Shown piece after piece: positions 8,960 through 18,060 of a stretch of DNA of 64,000 bases (the stretch's first letter is position 1; every line of letters begins with the position of its first letter). Source of the DNA: an uncultured Eubacteriales bacterium. GTDB lineage: Bacteria > Bacillota > Clostridia > Christensenellales > Aristaeellaceae. The notes under the pieces are model-generated. The model ran no database searches. It saw nothing but the letters and a program-made list of their open reading frames with translations, and had not been told where the DNA came from. The position numbers and the translations under genes are program-made. The stretch covers positions 1 to 64,000 of the forward strand of contig CACZHW010000013.1 in NCBI GenBank assembly GCA_902781095.1, given 5' to 3'.

Positions 8960-10531
8960 TCAGTCGATGGGCGTCACGGCGACGCGCCATTCGTTGCGGT
9001 AGTTGCTCTCGCTCAGTTTAAAGGTATAGCTGGTGCCATTGGCGCCGGAGACGTCTTCCCATCCGCTTCCACCGTTGGTCTGCCACTGAATGCTCACCTC
9101 ATCGGGTTCCGCGCCGGTGAGGGAGACGGACAGCGTAACCTTGTCCCCGATGTACAGGGCGTCGCCGGCATAGCTGTAATGGATTTCCGCGGTGATTTCG
9201 CGCTCTTCTTCTTCGGCAGCCTCTTCCTCAGCGGGAAGCGCTTCGCCTTCCGCACCCTCGGCCGGCAGCGCTTCTTCGCCCTCTGCGCCTTCGACGGCGG
9301 GTTCTTCTTCGCTCAGGTCATTCGCCTTTTCTTCAAGCCTTGAAAGCGCCTCGTCGAGTTCCTTCTGTTCTTCCTCGGTCAGCTCAGGCACGTCGTCGTC
9401 CGCCTCCGGGTCGGCAGGCGCTTCGGGATCTGTCGGGGTTTCGGTTGTTTCGGGAGTCTCCGGATCGACGGGTGCTTCGGGCTCCGCCGGCGTTTCCGGA
9501 GTCTCCGGATCAGCGGGCGCTTCGGGGTCCTCCGGCGTTTCCGGATTCACCGGGGCTTCCGGCTCCGCCGGCGTTTCCGGAGTCTCCGGATCAGCGGGCG
9601 CTTCGGGCTCCACCGGCGTTTCCGGATTCACCGGGGCTTCCGGATCGGCGGGAGTTCCGGGATCCGCCGGCGTGTCGGGCGTTTCGGGAGTCTCCGGATC
9701 GGCGGGCGTTTCAGGATCCGCCGGGGTTTCCGGATCGGCCGGGGCTTCCGGTTCCGCCGGTTCGTCGGGCGTTCCCGCCGCGTCGTCCTGTTTATCGGTA
9801 GAAGGCGCATCCGCCTCCTGCGGCGCCGGTGCCTCTTCGTCGTTTGCGGCCGGCTTCTCTTCCGGCTGCGCATCGCAGGCAGCAGGCGCCGGGTCAGGCT
9901 CTTCCTCTTTTACGGGCTCCCTGGTTTCAGGGGTTTCTTTAACCTGTTCGGGCTGTTCTTCCTCAGCCTTGCGCTCCTCTTCGGCCTTACGCTGGCGCTC
10001 TTCCTCAGCTTTGCGCTCCTCTTCGGTCTTGCGCTGGCGCTCTTCCTCAGCTTTGCGCTCCTCTTCGGCTTTGCGCTGGCGCTCTTCCTCAGCTTTGCGC
10101 TCCTCTTCGGTCTTGCGCTGGCGCTCTTCCTCGGCGCGGCGCTCCTCTTCGGCCTTGCGCTGGCGCTCTTCCTCGGCGCGGCGCTCCTCTTCGGCCTTGC
10201 GCTGGCGCTCTTCCTCAGCGCGGCGCTCCTCTTCGGCCTTGCGCTGGCGCTCTTCCTCTGCACGGCGCTCCTCTTCAGCCTTGCGCTGACGCTCTTCCTC
10301 GGCCTTGCGCTGACGCTCCTCCTCTTCGAGGCGAAGGCGCTCTTCCTCTTCTTCTTTAAGGCGCTTCAGTTCCTTCAGGCGGAGAATCTCCTCCTCAGTC
10401 AGATCGCCATACTCCTCGAAATCATCGTAATCGTCCGCGCCGGCCAGTGCAGGCACTCCACCCAGAAGAAGGCTGCCGGTCAGTACCCAGGCGGTCAGCT
10501 TGCGGGGATTGAACCATCTCTTCAGTTTCAT
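8960..10531 (-). CDS. Secreted repeat protein: charged helix, proline repeats, Ig-like tail
   Basis: A 523-residue protein with an N-terminal signal peptide (hydrophobic core TAWVLTGSLLLGGVPALA). Residues about 45-192 are Glu/Arg/Lys repeats with a 14-residue period built on RAEEERQRKAEEER, which predicts a long rigid single alpha-helix or coiled coil. Residues about 195-245 are acidic and proline-rich. About 245-375 is a PADPETP-type repeat typical of extended wall-spanning stalks. The last 80 residues resemble an Ig-like or bacterial immunoglobulin domain (VTLSVSLTG, SIQWQTNGGSGWEDVSG). No sorting motif is seen. It forms an operon with the downstream secreted fusion, which starts about 20 bp after its stop. 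Function unknown; a cell-surface spacer or adhesin is likely. Confidence 0.7.
   Translation of the reverse strand: MKLKRWFNPRKLTAWVLTGSLLLGGVPALAGADDYDDFEEYGDLTEEEILRLKELKRLKEEEEERLRLEEEERQRKAEEERQRKAEEERRAEEERQRKAEEERRAEEERQRKAEEERRAEEERQRKAEEERRAEEERQRKTEEERKAEEERQRKAEEERKAEEERQRKTEEERKAEEERQRKAEEERKAEEEQPEQVKETPETREPVKEEEPDPAPAACDAQPEEKPAANDEEAPAPQEADAPSTDKQDDAAGTPDEPAEPEAPADPETPADPETPADPETPETPDTPADPGTPADPEAPVNPETPVEPEAPADPETPETPAEPEAPVNPETPEDPEAPADPETPETPAEPEAPVDPETPETTETPTDPEAPADPEADDDVPELTEEEQKELDEALSRLEEKANDLSEEEPAVEGAEGEEALPAEGAEGEALPAEEEAAEEEEREITAEIHYSYAGDALYIGDKVTLSVSLTGAEPDEVSIQWQTNGGSGWEDVSGANGTSYTFKLSESNYRNEWRVAVTPID
9410..9770 (-). repeat. Degenerate tandem repeat coding for PADPETP stalk
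   Basis: Repeated short units (CCGGATCGGCGGG / GGGGCTTCCGG motifs on the plus strand) encode the proline, glutamate and aspartate stalk. Unit order is irregular. Copy number could vary by recombination or slippage. Confidence 0.7.
9955..10320 (-). repeat. 42-bp tandem repeats coding for the charged helix
   Basis: The plus strand shows repeats of GCGCTCCTCTTCGGCCTTGC and GCTGGCGCTCTTCCTC blocks with a period of 42 bp, about eight copies, differing by single bases. They encode the 14-residue Glu/Arg repeat. Confidence 0.8.
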
Positions 10532-10591
10532 GCGGCAATTCCTCTCTTTCCCTTTGGCTAAAGAAGGATAAAAACTATATCTTGTGGTCTT

Positions 10592-10620
10592 ATTCTATTC
10601 TGATCCGCAATAATTGTCAA
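10592..10620 (-). promoter_or_regulatory. Strong sigma-A promoter of the surface-protein operon
   Basis: On the minus strand: TTGACA (10615-10620), 17-bp spacer, TAGAAT (10592-10597). It lies between addB and the repeat-protein gene, so the operon is not simply read through from addB. Confidence 0.75.
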
Positions 10621-10647
10621 TTATTGGTCAAATTTGTTACGAAATTT

Positions 10648-13600
10648 TTACAATTCATTAAAAGTTCCTTTTTCATCCTCCCCGCCGGATCCCGTAAAGC
10701 TTTCCAGCGTATGCGTTTGAAGGATACGGCGCGGTCTCCGCGAGGGATCGAAGCCGCAGATGGCCGCATAATCGCAGTACCGGCAGGCATTCTGCTCCGG
10801 GTGTCCCTCCATTTCATACGGGCTGTCATCGATGAGGCCGGTGTTCGCCGCATCCGCCAGTTCCGCGGCTTTTGTGCGGGCGAAAGTGAGCAGTTTTTCC
10901 ATTCCCTCTGCATCGATCAGGCCGGCGGCGTCCTTGCGGACACTCCCGTCCGTCTTGATCATGCGGGCGTGCTTTGCATCCATCGCACGCAGGATCCGGA
11001 CGTCGGAGAGGGAAACCCCGGAGAGCGCGAAGCGCTCCGCGATTTTCTTTTCCACTTCTTCTTTTACGCGGCTGCCCGTTCGGACGGTCGGGTCCTCGAT
11101 GTGGAAGTAGAAAAAGCCGGCCGCTTCCATGCCCGGGCAGGCGGCCAGCGCCGCCGCCATATACAGCGTGAGCTGCAGCTGCAGCCCGTAGTAAATGCGG
11201 GTGGGATCCACCTGCCGGGCGCTGCTCTTGTAATCGACGATCCGAAGTGAGACGCCGTCCTCCTTCAGCACGTCGACGCGGTCGATCCGCCCCTTGAGAT
11301 AGAGGAAGGATCCGTCCAACAGGCGGATGGTCAGCGGCGGAAGCCCACCTTCTCCAAAGACGAGTTCCGTGCGGAAGGGGACAAAGCCGCTCTCGGCGTA
11401 CTGATTCAGGATGCCGCGGGATACGCTGGCCGCCGTGCGGCGGATGCGGCGCTCCATGGCCTCGGCCCGGCGGGTTTCACCGCGCGGGGTATTGCGCCAC
11501 TCTACGAGGAGCTCGTCCTGTGCCTGATGCAGCAGGCTGTCCAGCTTATCCTCCGGCAGGCGCGGAAAGTCCGGATCCGCCATCGCCAGGGAAACGAAGC
11601 GGTGCGCCGTTTCGTGGTAGAGCGTGCCCAGATCGGCCGCACTTGAGCCCAGCGTCACCTCTCTGGCGGGGCGCAGCCCGTAAGCGGTAAAGTAACGGTA
11701 GGGGCACTCCGCAAAGGTCTCCAGGCGGGTGACGCTCTGCGCGCTGCGCGATTTGCCGTATAGGCCGGGCGTCAGCTGCCGGTCCAGCATGCGGACAGGC
11801 GGCGCGTACAGCTGGCTCTCCAGCGTCCGAAGGGCTTGCGCGCCGTCCTCCGTCTTTGCAATCGCCGGCCCGACAGCGGCGTACGGTTCGTCCGAATCCA
11901 CCTCGTCGCGCAGGTGCAGCGCAAGAGCCAGGGCCGCGGGCTGCGGCGCGCACAAAAGCTCCGGCAGTTCCTCCGCGGACAGTCCGCCCTGCGGCCGCAG
12001 CGCGGGGAAAAGCCTGCGGAGCGCGTGCACGGCTTCCCCTTCTCTCAGGGCACTGCCGCTTTCGCTTGCCAGCGCATAGGAGACGACGAGTTCTTCACGC
12101 ACGCCGGAGAAGAGCTTCAGCAGATCAAGCCGCGCCAGCGCGCTCCGCTCCCGTTCGCTCATGCCGAGATAGACGCCTTCCGATTCGACGGCGGCCTGCT
12201 CCGCGGGGGTGAAAAGCCCGCCGGAGGGTTCCGCTTCCCTGTCGTTCTGTCCCAGGACAAACAGGGTATGGACGCTGCCCGTGCGCAGGTTTCCGATTTC
12301 GCCGCAGATGACGGCGCCTTGTGCCGGCGGCAGGGCAGAGAGCTCCAGGGCGGACAAACCGCTCTCCAGCAGCCTGCGGACGAGGCGGCCGGAGACGGTG
12401 CACCCGCCGAGCAGTTCATGCAGCTGGTCGAGCGTCTCCATCAGCGCATTCCAAAGCTGCGCACAATCCTGCGCCTCGCTGTCCATGCCGCGCTGCGCCA
12501 GTTCTTCCCGCATACGCTGCAGCGTAGCATAGGCGTTAACGCCGTCCAGCAGGTCGAGAACGGCGGCGATGACGTCGTCCGCCCCGCCGGCCTCCGCCAT
12601 GGCAGCGGCGAGGCGGGAGAGCGGTTCGGCCGCCTTCCTGCGGCAGTCCTCCAGGGCAGCGAGCGCTTCGTCGGTCATCTGGTTTCCGGCCTTATACCGG
12701 AAGGGCCGGCCGAAAGCGGAGCCGCGGATTTCCATCTGCTCGCAGTAGGCGCACAGGTCGTCCGCCTCGCGCGGGGACAGCGGAAGAAAGCCGGAAGCGA
12801 TACACTCCGTGACCTCCTGCATGTGCCAGGCGTCCCCCTCTTTTGCACCCAGTGCACAAAGCAGGAACCTGGAAAGCGGGTGGGCGGACGCTGTCCGCTT
12901 TTCCGCCGTATAGGCGGCGATGCCGTACTGCCTGAGAACGGTTGAAAGAAGGGCGGGGTAATCCGCACCGGCGGGATAGGCGACGGCAAAATCCTCTGCG
13001 GGCCTGCCGGCCGCCATTTCCCTGCGGATGGCAGCGGCTGCCAGATGCACCTCACGGCGGATGTTGCTCGCGGCGAGCAAACGGATGTGGGCCGGGGCGT
13101 CCCGGTACGGCTCTTCGCCGAGGGCAAAGAGCCCCGCTTCCGCCGCGGCGATGTCCTCCGGCGCACCAAGGGGGGCCTTGAAGCAGTTCCGCACAACCGG
13201 CACGCCCCGCCCGGTCGCGAGCAGACAAAGCCTGTCGAGGCTGGCGTTGACAGGGGCAAAAAGCGCGCCGTCAGGGGCGCCGTTGTCGTCCGACTCCACC
13301 ATGAGGCACAGCGAAGCTGCAGATGCGGCCGTGCCGAGCAGCTCCGCGGCGAAGGAGGGCGTGATGATGTCAAAACCCGTTACGAAGACGTGACAGCCGC
13401 GCAGGACGCCGGAGGCCTCGCGGCGCTCCTCCACTTCCTGCAGGATGTCTTCCGCGTCAGCCAGCTTGCCGCCGGTGAGCGCTTCGTAGCGTGCCCAGAT
13501 TCTGGCGATATCGGCCAGTTTGACGGCCGGAAGCCCGTCTTTTTTCCCGGCCAGCTCAAGCAGCAGCTCCGGCGTCAGGCCGGCGCGTTTCATGCAGGCG

Positions 13601-13968
13601 ATCACCGTGCTGAGGTGGGCGGAAAAAGCCTGGCGGCCCTCCTCGCCGATACGGCCGTACAGCCGCAGTCCGGCCTGCTCCGCCTCCAGCGCGGCGCAGA
13701 GAACCATGCGTTTGCCCGTCTCGTCAAACGGGGTGCGGGCGGGGCGGCCGGCGCGCTCGAAGATGCGCTCGCGCAGCCTGCCGGGGGAGAGCACATCGAT
13801 GAGGAAAGAGCCGGGGAGCGACAGGCCTTCCATGAGCAGCAGCTCGGTCCGCAGCGTCTCCTGCGAGGGCACGAGCACCATGCACCGCTCGTTTTCGCGG
13901 ATGTGCAGACCCACTCTGCGGATCAGTTCCGCATCAAGCCGGCGGGGCCGGGCTGTCAGTATTTCCAT
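10648..13968 (-). CDS. addB: AddB/RexB-type helicase-nuclease subunit
   Basis: A 1106-residue protein of the AddB family, the partner of AddA in double-strand break resection at Chi-like sites. The C-terminal RecB-type nuclease is visible as GRIDRVDV ... LRIVDYKSS. The four iron-sulfur cysteines are present: one in ETFAECPYRYF and three in the tail motif CRYCDYAAIC (CxxCx5C). The N-terminus reads ILTARPRRLDAEL where Bacillus AddB has a Walker A GRSGSGKT, so ATP binding by this subunit is probably lost, as in RexB. ATG 13968 has GGAGG upstream; an upstream extension would run through a parS site. No addA lies next to it on either side, which is unusual. Confidence 0.85.
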   Translation of the reverse strand: MEILTARPRRLDAELIRRVGLHIRENERCMVLVPSQETLRTELLLMEGLSLPGSFLIDVLSPGRLRERIFERAGRPARTPFDETGKRMVLCAALEAEQAGLRLYGRIGEEGRQAFSAHLSTVIACMKRAGLTPELLLELAGKKDGLPAVKLADIARIWARYEALTGGKLADAEDILQEVEERREASGVLRGCHVFVTGFDIITPSFAAELLGTAASAASLCLMVESDDNGAPDGALFAPVNASLDRLCLLATGRGVPVVRNCFKAPLGAPEDIAAAEAGLFALGEEPYRDAPAHIRLLAASNIRREVHLAAAAIRREMAAGRPAEDFAVAYPAGADYPALLSTVLRQYGIAAYTAEKRTASAHPLSRFLLCALGAKEGDAWHMQEVTECIASGFLPLSPREADDLCAYCEQMEIRGSAFGRPFRYKAGNQMTDEALAALEDCRRKAAEPLSRLAAAMAEAGGADDVIAAVLDLLDGVNAYATLQRMREELAQRGMDSEAQDCAQLWNALMETLDQLHELLGGCTVSGRLVRRLLESGLSALELSALPPAQGAVICGEIGNLRTGSVHTLFVLGQNDREAEPSGGLFTPAEQAAVESEGVYLGMSERERSALARLDLLKLFSGVREELVVSYALASESGSALREGEAVHALRRLFPALRPQGGLSAEELPELLCAPQPAALALALHLRDEVDSDEPYAAVGPAIAKTEDGAQALRTLESQLYAPPVRMLDRQLTPGLYGKSRSAQSVTRLETFAECPYRYFTAYGLRPAREVTLGSSAADLGTLYHETAHRFVSLAMADPDFPRLPEDKLDSLLHQAQDELLVEWRNTPRGETRRAEAMERRIRRTAASVSRGILNQYAESGFVPFRTELVFGEGGLPPLTIRLLDGSFLYLKGRIDRVDVLKEDGVSLRIVDYKSSARQVDPTRIYYGLQLQLTLYMAAALAACPGMEAAGFFYFHIEDPTVRTGSRVKEEVEKKIAERFALSGVSLSDVRILRAMDAKHARMIKTDGSVRKDAAGLIDAEGMEKLLTFARTKAAELADAANTGLIDDSPYEMEGHPEQNACRYCDYAAICGFDPSRRPRRILQTHTLESFTGSGGEDEKGTFNEL

Positions 13969-13996
13969 GCTTAACCTCCGGGTGGTACAGGTGGAA

Positions 13997-14012
13997 TGTT
14001 TCACGTGAAACA
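13997..14012. promoter_or_regulatory. parS: parS centromere site 1
   Basis: TGTTTCACGTGAAACA, a perfect 16-bp palindrome that matches the Bacillus subtilis ParB (Spo0J) binding consensus. It lies in the divergent gap between addB and a phosphoesterase. ParB loads here and spreads; it organises the origin region and recruits SMC. Confidence 0.93.
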
Positions 14013-14039
14013 CCGTGTCACGCGGAAGCACCGGTACGA

Positions 14040-14055
14040 TGTTTCACGTGAAACA
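14040..14055. promoter_or_regulatory. parS: parS centromere site 2
   Basis: A second identical copy of TGTTTCACGTGAAACA, starting 43 bp after the first. Two perfect 16-mers so close together cannot be chance. The spacing is about four helical turns. Confidence 0.93.
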
Positions 14056-14116
14056 TAAAAGGGATTGGGGAAGGGGCTGTCGAATTAAAACCCGACATTG
14101 TTTGCGGAGGGACTGT

Positions 14117-14965
14117 ATGCTGATCGCTCTCATTTCGGATATTCACGCCAATTTGCCCGCGCTGGAAGCGGTTCTCTCGGCCGTACGGCGCCACCATCCG
14201 GACCGGATCCTCTCACTGGGCGACCAGATCAACCTTGGGCCCAGCCCGCGGGAAGTGCTCTCTCTTTTAAAGGAGAACGGCGTTTGCTGCCTGCATGGCA
14301 ACCACGAGCGCTACGTCCTGTCCGCCCTTGACGGGGACGCGGCGTACGCCGGCGCCAATTTCGGATCCGTGCGCTGGAACGCGAAAAGGCTGCGCAAAGA
14401 AGAGATTTCCTTTCCCGGTACGCTGGAGCTGGAAGGGATAACCTTCTGCCACGCGCTCCCCGGGGACGACCGGTTCCCCGTCTTTGATCCGGCGCGCGCA
14501 CTGCCTCTTCTCCGCCGGCGATACACGGAGGGCTTTACGCACATCGTCTGCGGGCACGGACATAACCCGACGCATTACCGCATGCCGCATCTGCGGCTGG
14601 ACAGCATCGGGGCTGTCGGGTGCATGGACGACGGCGTCCCCGGCGCAGCGCCCTATACGATGCTGGAATCCTCCGGGGAGGACGCGGTTCTGCGGCCCTA
14701 TTACGCGGCGTTCGATGTGACGAGGATGCCGGGGCTCTTCCGCTCTTCCGGCCTTGCCGAAGCCTGTCCGGTCATGGCGCGCATCGCGTGCACGCAGATG
14801 ATGACCGGCCGGGACTATCTGGTGGAGTTCGTCCGGCGCGCAAGCCGGATCTCACAGGAACGGGGCGAAGAACAGATCTCCCGGGAAACGTGGCTTTATG
14901 CGGACGGCCTCTTTCCGTGGCCGGACGGGAAAACCACGTGCGAATACTGGTCCTCACCGTCGTAA
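14117..14965 (+). CDS. Metallophosphoesterase (YfcE/DHH-like calcineurin fold)
   Basis: A 282-residue calcineurin-type phosphoesterase. The metal motifs are in order: SDIHAN (D-x-H), LGDQINLG (GD), GNHERY (GNH), and CGHGHNPTHYR (GHxH). Such proteins hydrolyse phosphodiesters or phosphomonoesters with Mn or Fe; the substrate here is unknown. ATG 14117 was chosen because GGAGG lies 6 nt upstream and the first motif starts 8 residues later. A longer reading frame from 14015 would translate the second parS site into FHVKH, a known artefact. Its end is adjacent to the convergent mnmE stop. Confidence 0.85.
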   Translation: MLIALISDIHANLPALEAVLSAVRRHHPDRILSLGDQINLGPSPREVLSLLKENGVCCLHGNHERYVLSALDGDAAYAGANFGSVRWNAKRLRKEEISFPGTLELEGITFCHALPGDDRFPVFDPARALPLLRRRYTEGFTHIVCGHGHNPTHYRMPHLRLDSIGAVGCMDDGVPGAAPYTMLESSGEDAVLRPYYAAFDVTRMPGLFRSSGLAEACPVMARIACTQMMTGRDYLVEFVRRASRISQERGEEQISRETWLYADGLFPWPDGKTTCEYWSSPS

Positions 14966-16318
14966 TCACTTGCCGACGCAGAACCTGGCAAAGACCTCGT
15001 CGATCACGCGCTCGGACATCGTTTCACCCGTGATCTCCCCCAGTGCATCCAGCGCGGCGGACAGATCGATGGCCGCCACGTCGGTTTCAAAACCGTCCTG
15101 CAGAGACGCAACGGCGTCGCGGAGCGCTGCGCAGGCCCGCGTGGCGGCCTCGGCGTGCCTCGCCTGGGTCAGAACGGCGGTTTCGCCGGCCTCCGGCATC
15201 GCAAAGGCTGCAAGCGCGGACCGGAGCTGCGCAAGCCCTTCCCCGGACAGCGCACAGACCGACACTGCGGGAATCCCGGGGAGCACCGCTTCCAGCGCCC
15301 CGGTCGGAAAGGCCTGCGGCAAGTCCTCCTTGCTGATGACGATCAGGTGGGGCTGCACCTCTTTGGCCAGCGCCAGATCGTCTGCCGCCAGCGGGGCGGA
15401 TCCGTCGATGATCAGCAGGCGGACGTCCGCCTGCGCGAGCGCTTTTCTGGCGCGCTCGATGCCGATGCGCTCCACCTCGTCGCCCGTCGCCCGGAGCCCG
15501 GCCGTGTCCGTCAGGATCACCGGATAACCGTCGATCTGGGTGCGCGCCTCTATGGCGTCCCGCGTCGTTCCGGGGATTGCGGTGACGATTGCCCGGTCCT
15601 CCCCGAGAAGCGCATTGAGCAGGCTGCTCTTGCCGGCGTTGGGCCGCCCGCAGAGCGCCACGCGGAGGCCTTCGTCCTCCATTCTTCCGCTGCGGGGATC
15701 GATGGAAGTACGAAGGCGCTCTTCCAGCTCCCGGCACCGGGTGAGCAGCGCGTCCCGGGTTTCCACTTCTTCCACCTCGTCCGGAAAGTCGATCGCGGCG
15801 GACAGGGCGGCCAGCATCGCGATGATGTCCTCGCGCGCAGCTTTTATAAAGGAAGAAACGCCCCCCTCCATCTGCCGCACGGCGCTGTGCATCGCCCGTT
15901 CGCTGTCCGCGCGGATCATGCGCATGACGGCTTCCGCCTGGGAGAGGTCGATGCGCCCCAGCGCGAAGGCGCGGTAGGTGAACTCGCCGGGCTCGGCAGG
16001 CCTGGCGCCGTACCGCAGCAGAATGCGGAGGATGCGGGAACACAGCGCCTGTGAGCCGTGGCAGTGGATTTCGGCGACATCCTGGCGCGTATAGCTTCTG
16101 GGGCCGGGCATCAGCACGGCCATCGCTTCGTCAGCGGTCTTGTCGCCGTCCATCACCCTGCCGTAGGTCAGCATGCGCGGGACGAGAGCGCCGCCCGCGG
16201 GTAAAAAGACCTTACCCAGGATTTCCCCCGCGCGCGGCCCGCTCATGCGGAGGATGGCGATGCCGCCTTCTCCCGGCGGGGTCGCCTGTGCGCAGATCGT
16301 ATCTTCAAGATTGTGCAT
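14966..16318 (-). CDS. mnmE: tRNA modification GTPase MnmE
   Basis: 450 residues. MnmE works with MnmG to install the (carboxymethyl)aminomethyl group on wobble U34 of certain tRNAs. The N-terminal domain begins DTICAQATPPGEGGIAI as in the family. The inserted G domain has G1 GRPNAGKSS (residues 224-232), G3 DTAGLR (271-276) and a G4 reading SKED (329-332) instead of NKxD. The C-terminus ends FCVGK, the family's flavin/formyl-folate-site CxGK tail. ATG 16318 was chosen, with AGGAG 9 nt upstream. mnmG is not adjacent. In Bacillota mnmE usually lies near the origin, in line with the neighbouring parS sites. Confidence 0.96.
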   Translation of the reverse strand: MHNLEDTICAQATPPGEGGIAILRMSGPRAGEILGKVFLPAGGALVPRMLTYGRVMDGDKTADEAMAVLMPGPRSYTRQDVAEIHCHGSQALCSRILRILLRYGARPAEPGEFTYRAFALGRIDLSQAEAVMRMIRADSERAMHSAVRQMEGGVSSFIKAAREDIIAMLAALSAAIDFPDEVEEVETRDALLTRCRELEERLRTSIDPRSGRMEDEGLRVALCGRPNAGKSSLLNALLGEDRAIVTAIPGTTRDAIEARTQIDGYPVILTDTAGLRATGDEVERIGIERARKALAQADVRLLIIDGSAPLAADDLALAKEVQPHLIVISKEDLPQAFPTGALEAVLPGIPAVSVCALSGEGLAQLRSALAAFAMPEAGETAVLTQARHAEAATRACAALRDAVASLQDGFETDVAAIDLSAALDALGEITGETMSERVIDEVFARFCVGK

Positions 16319-16345
16319 ACACCGCATCTCCTCTCCAACGGATAG

Positions 16346-16373
16346 ATTATACCACAATTGCCCGCTCTTGCCA
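16346..16373 (-). promoter_or_regulatory. mnmE promoter
   Basis: On the minus strand: TATAAT (16346-16351) preceded by TGG (extended -10), with a weak -35 TGGCAA at 16368-16373. The -35 occupies the same bases as the guaA -35 on the other strand. Confidence 0.6.
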
Positions 16374-16396
16374 TACGGATGAAAACCATGTACAAT
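16368..16396 (+). promoter_or_regulatory. guaA promoter
   Basis: TTGCCA (16368-16373), 17-bp spacer, TACAAT (16391-16396). It directs transcription of guaA and overlaps the mnmE promoter back to back. No purine riboswitch fits in the roughly 35-nt leader. Confidence 0.75.
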
Positions 16397-16438
16397 GGTG
16401 CGGAATTTCAAAGCGCACGCCCGTTTGGAGGAAGAAGC

Positions 16439-17992
16439 ATGAACAATCCGCAAATGGTCCTCATCGTCGACTTTGGCGCGCAGTATACGCAGCTCATCGC
16501 CCGCCGCGTGCGGGAGGCGCACGTCTACTGCGAGGTGGTTCCTTATTTCACGCCCCTTGACGAAATCGCAGGGTGGCATCCCATCGGCATCATCCTCTCC
16601 GGCGGTCCGGCATCCGTGCTGGATGAGGACGCGCCGCGCGTCGATCCCGGCCTCTATGCGCTTGGCGTACCGGTGCTCGGCATTTGCTACGGCATGCAGC
16701 TGACGGCGCACCTGCTGGGCGGCACGGTGGAGCGCGCCGGGCAGCGGGAGTACGGGCCCGTACCGGTCCGCTTTGACACCCGCTGTCCGCTGTTCGCGGA
16801 TATGCCGGAGGAATCCGTCTGCTGGATGAGCCACACCTATCACGTGACGCAGGCGCCGCAGGGATTCATTTCCACGGCCCGGAGCGACAACTGCGCCTTC
16901 TGCGCGATGGCGGACGAAGAGCGCCGCCTCTACGCGGTTCAGTTCCATCCCGAGGTGACCCATACGCAGTACGGGCGGCAGCTGCTCTCAAACTTCCTGA
17001 CCCACATCTGCGGCGCGGCGGGAGACTGGACGATGAGCACCTTTATCGACCGCGCGGTCGAAGCCATTCGCCAAAGGGTGGGAGAAGAAGACCACGTGCT
17101 CCTCGGCCTCTCCGGCGGCGTGGATTCTTCCGTCGCCGCGGCGCTGATCGCCAGGGCGATCGGCAGCCGGCTGACCTGCGTGTATGTGGACCATGGCTTT
17201 ATGCGCGCAGGCGAAACCGAGACGGTGAAGGACGTGTTTACGAGGATCTTCCCCGTCAACTTGGTCGCAGTGGACGCGGGAGAGCGCTTTCTCGGCCGCC
17301 TGAAGGGGATCTGCGACCCGGAGGAGAAGCGCAAGCGCATCGGTGCCGAATTTGTCGCCTGCTTTGCGGACGAAGCCCGGCGGCTGGAGAACGTGCGCTT
17401 CCTCGCACAGGGCACCATCTACCCGGACGTGATCGAATCCGGCTCCGTAAAGGGGAGCGCCGTCATCAAGTCCCATCACAACGTCGGCGGTCTCCCGGAC
17501 GACGTCGCATCCCGCTTTACCGGCGGCCTCGTGGAGCCGCTGCGCATGCTCTTCAAGGACGAGGTGCGCAGCCTCGGCGAGGCGCTGGGCCTGCCGGAGG
17601 AACTCGTCTGGCGCCAGCCGTTCCCGGGCCCGGGCCTCGCGATCCGCGTCATGGGCGAGGTGACGGCGGACAAGCTGGCGGTTGTGCGCGCGTCGGATGC
17701 CATCCTGCGCGAGGAGATGGCCGCGGCCGGACTTACGCGCAGCGTCAGCCAGTATTTCACAGTCCTCACCGACACGCTCAGCGTCGGCGTGATGGGCGAC
17801 GAGTGCACGCGCGAAAACGTGCTGGCGCTGCGCGCCGTGACGACAGACGACTTTATGACGGTCGACTGGGCGCGCCTCCCCTGGGAACTCCTCTCCCGCA
17901 TCAGCGAGCGCATCGTCAACGAAGTGCCGCACGTCAACCGCATCGTCTACGACATCACGACCAAGCCGCCGGCAACGGTGGAGTGGGAGTGA
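16439..17992 (+). CDS. guaA: GMP synthase (glutamine-hydrolysing)
   Basis: 517 residues, the normal length. It converts XMP, glutamine and ATP to GMP. The class I amidotransferase domain has the nucleophile in GICYGMQ (C83) and the His/Glu pair in QFHPEVTHT (H170, E172). The ATP pyrophosphatase domain has the P-loop LSGGVDSS (about 224-231), and the dimerisation domain follows with [13 protein letters not shown] and a [19 protein letters not shown]-type end. ATG 16439 with GGAGG 7 nt upstream gives the family start; the frame runs further up but has no support there. Transcribed alone, divergent from mnmE. Confidence 0.98.
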   Translation: MNNPQMVLIVDFGAQYTQLIARRVREAHVYCEVVPYFTPLDEIAGWHPIGIILSGGPASVLDEDAPRVDPGLYALGVPVLGICYGMQLTAHLLGGTVERAGQREYGPVPVRFDTRCPLFADMPEESVCWMSHTYHVTQAPQGFISTARSDNCAFCAMADEERRLYAVQFHPEVTHTQYGRQLLSNFLTHICGAAGDWTMSTFIDRAVEAIRQRVGEEDHVLLGLSGGVDSSVAAALIARAIGSRLTCVYVDHGFMRAGETETVKDVFTRIFPVNLVAVDAGERFLGRLKGICDPEEKRKRIGAEFVACFADEARRLENVRFLAQGTIYPDVIESGSVKGSAVIKSHHNVGGLPDDVASRFTGGLVEPLRMLFKDEVRSLGEALGLPEELVWRQPFPGPGLAIRVMGEVTADKLAVVRASDAILREEMAAAGLTRSVSQYFTVLTDTLSVGVMGDECTRENVLALRAVTTDDFMTVDWARLPWELLSRISERIVNEVPHVNRIVYDITTKPPATVEWE

Positions 17993-18060
17993 CCTGAAAA
18001 AGCCAATCAGGACATGCCGGACTGCAGCGGCCCTATACTGAGAATGTCGGAGGAGGCCAC

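Noticed and set aside
9192-10289. A 365-residue open frame opposite the repeat protein
   Set aside because: It exists only because the repeats lack stop codons on the other strand. It has no RBS and a low-complexity Ser/Ala/Arg composition.
9400-10390. Possible CRISPR or non-coding repeat array
   Set aside because: The repeats are in frame, vary by codon and encode the charged-helix and proline-rich segments.
14015-14116. N-terminal extensions of addB and the phosphoesterase that contain FHVKH
   Set aside because: That peptide is the translation of the parS site. Better RBS-linked starts lie downstream at 13968 and 14117.
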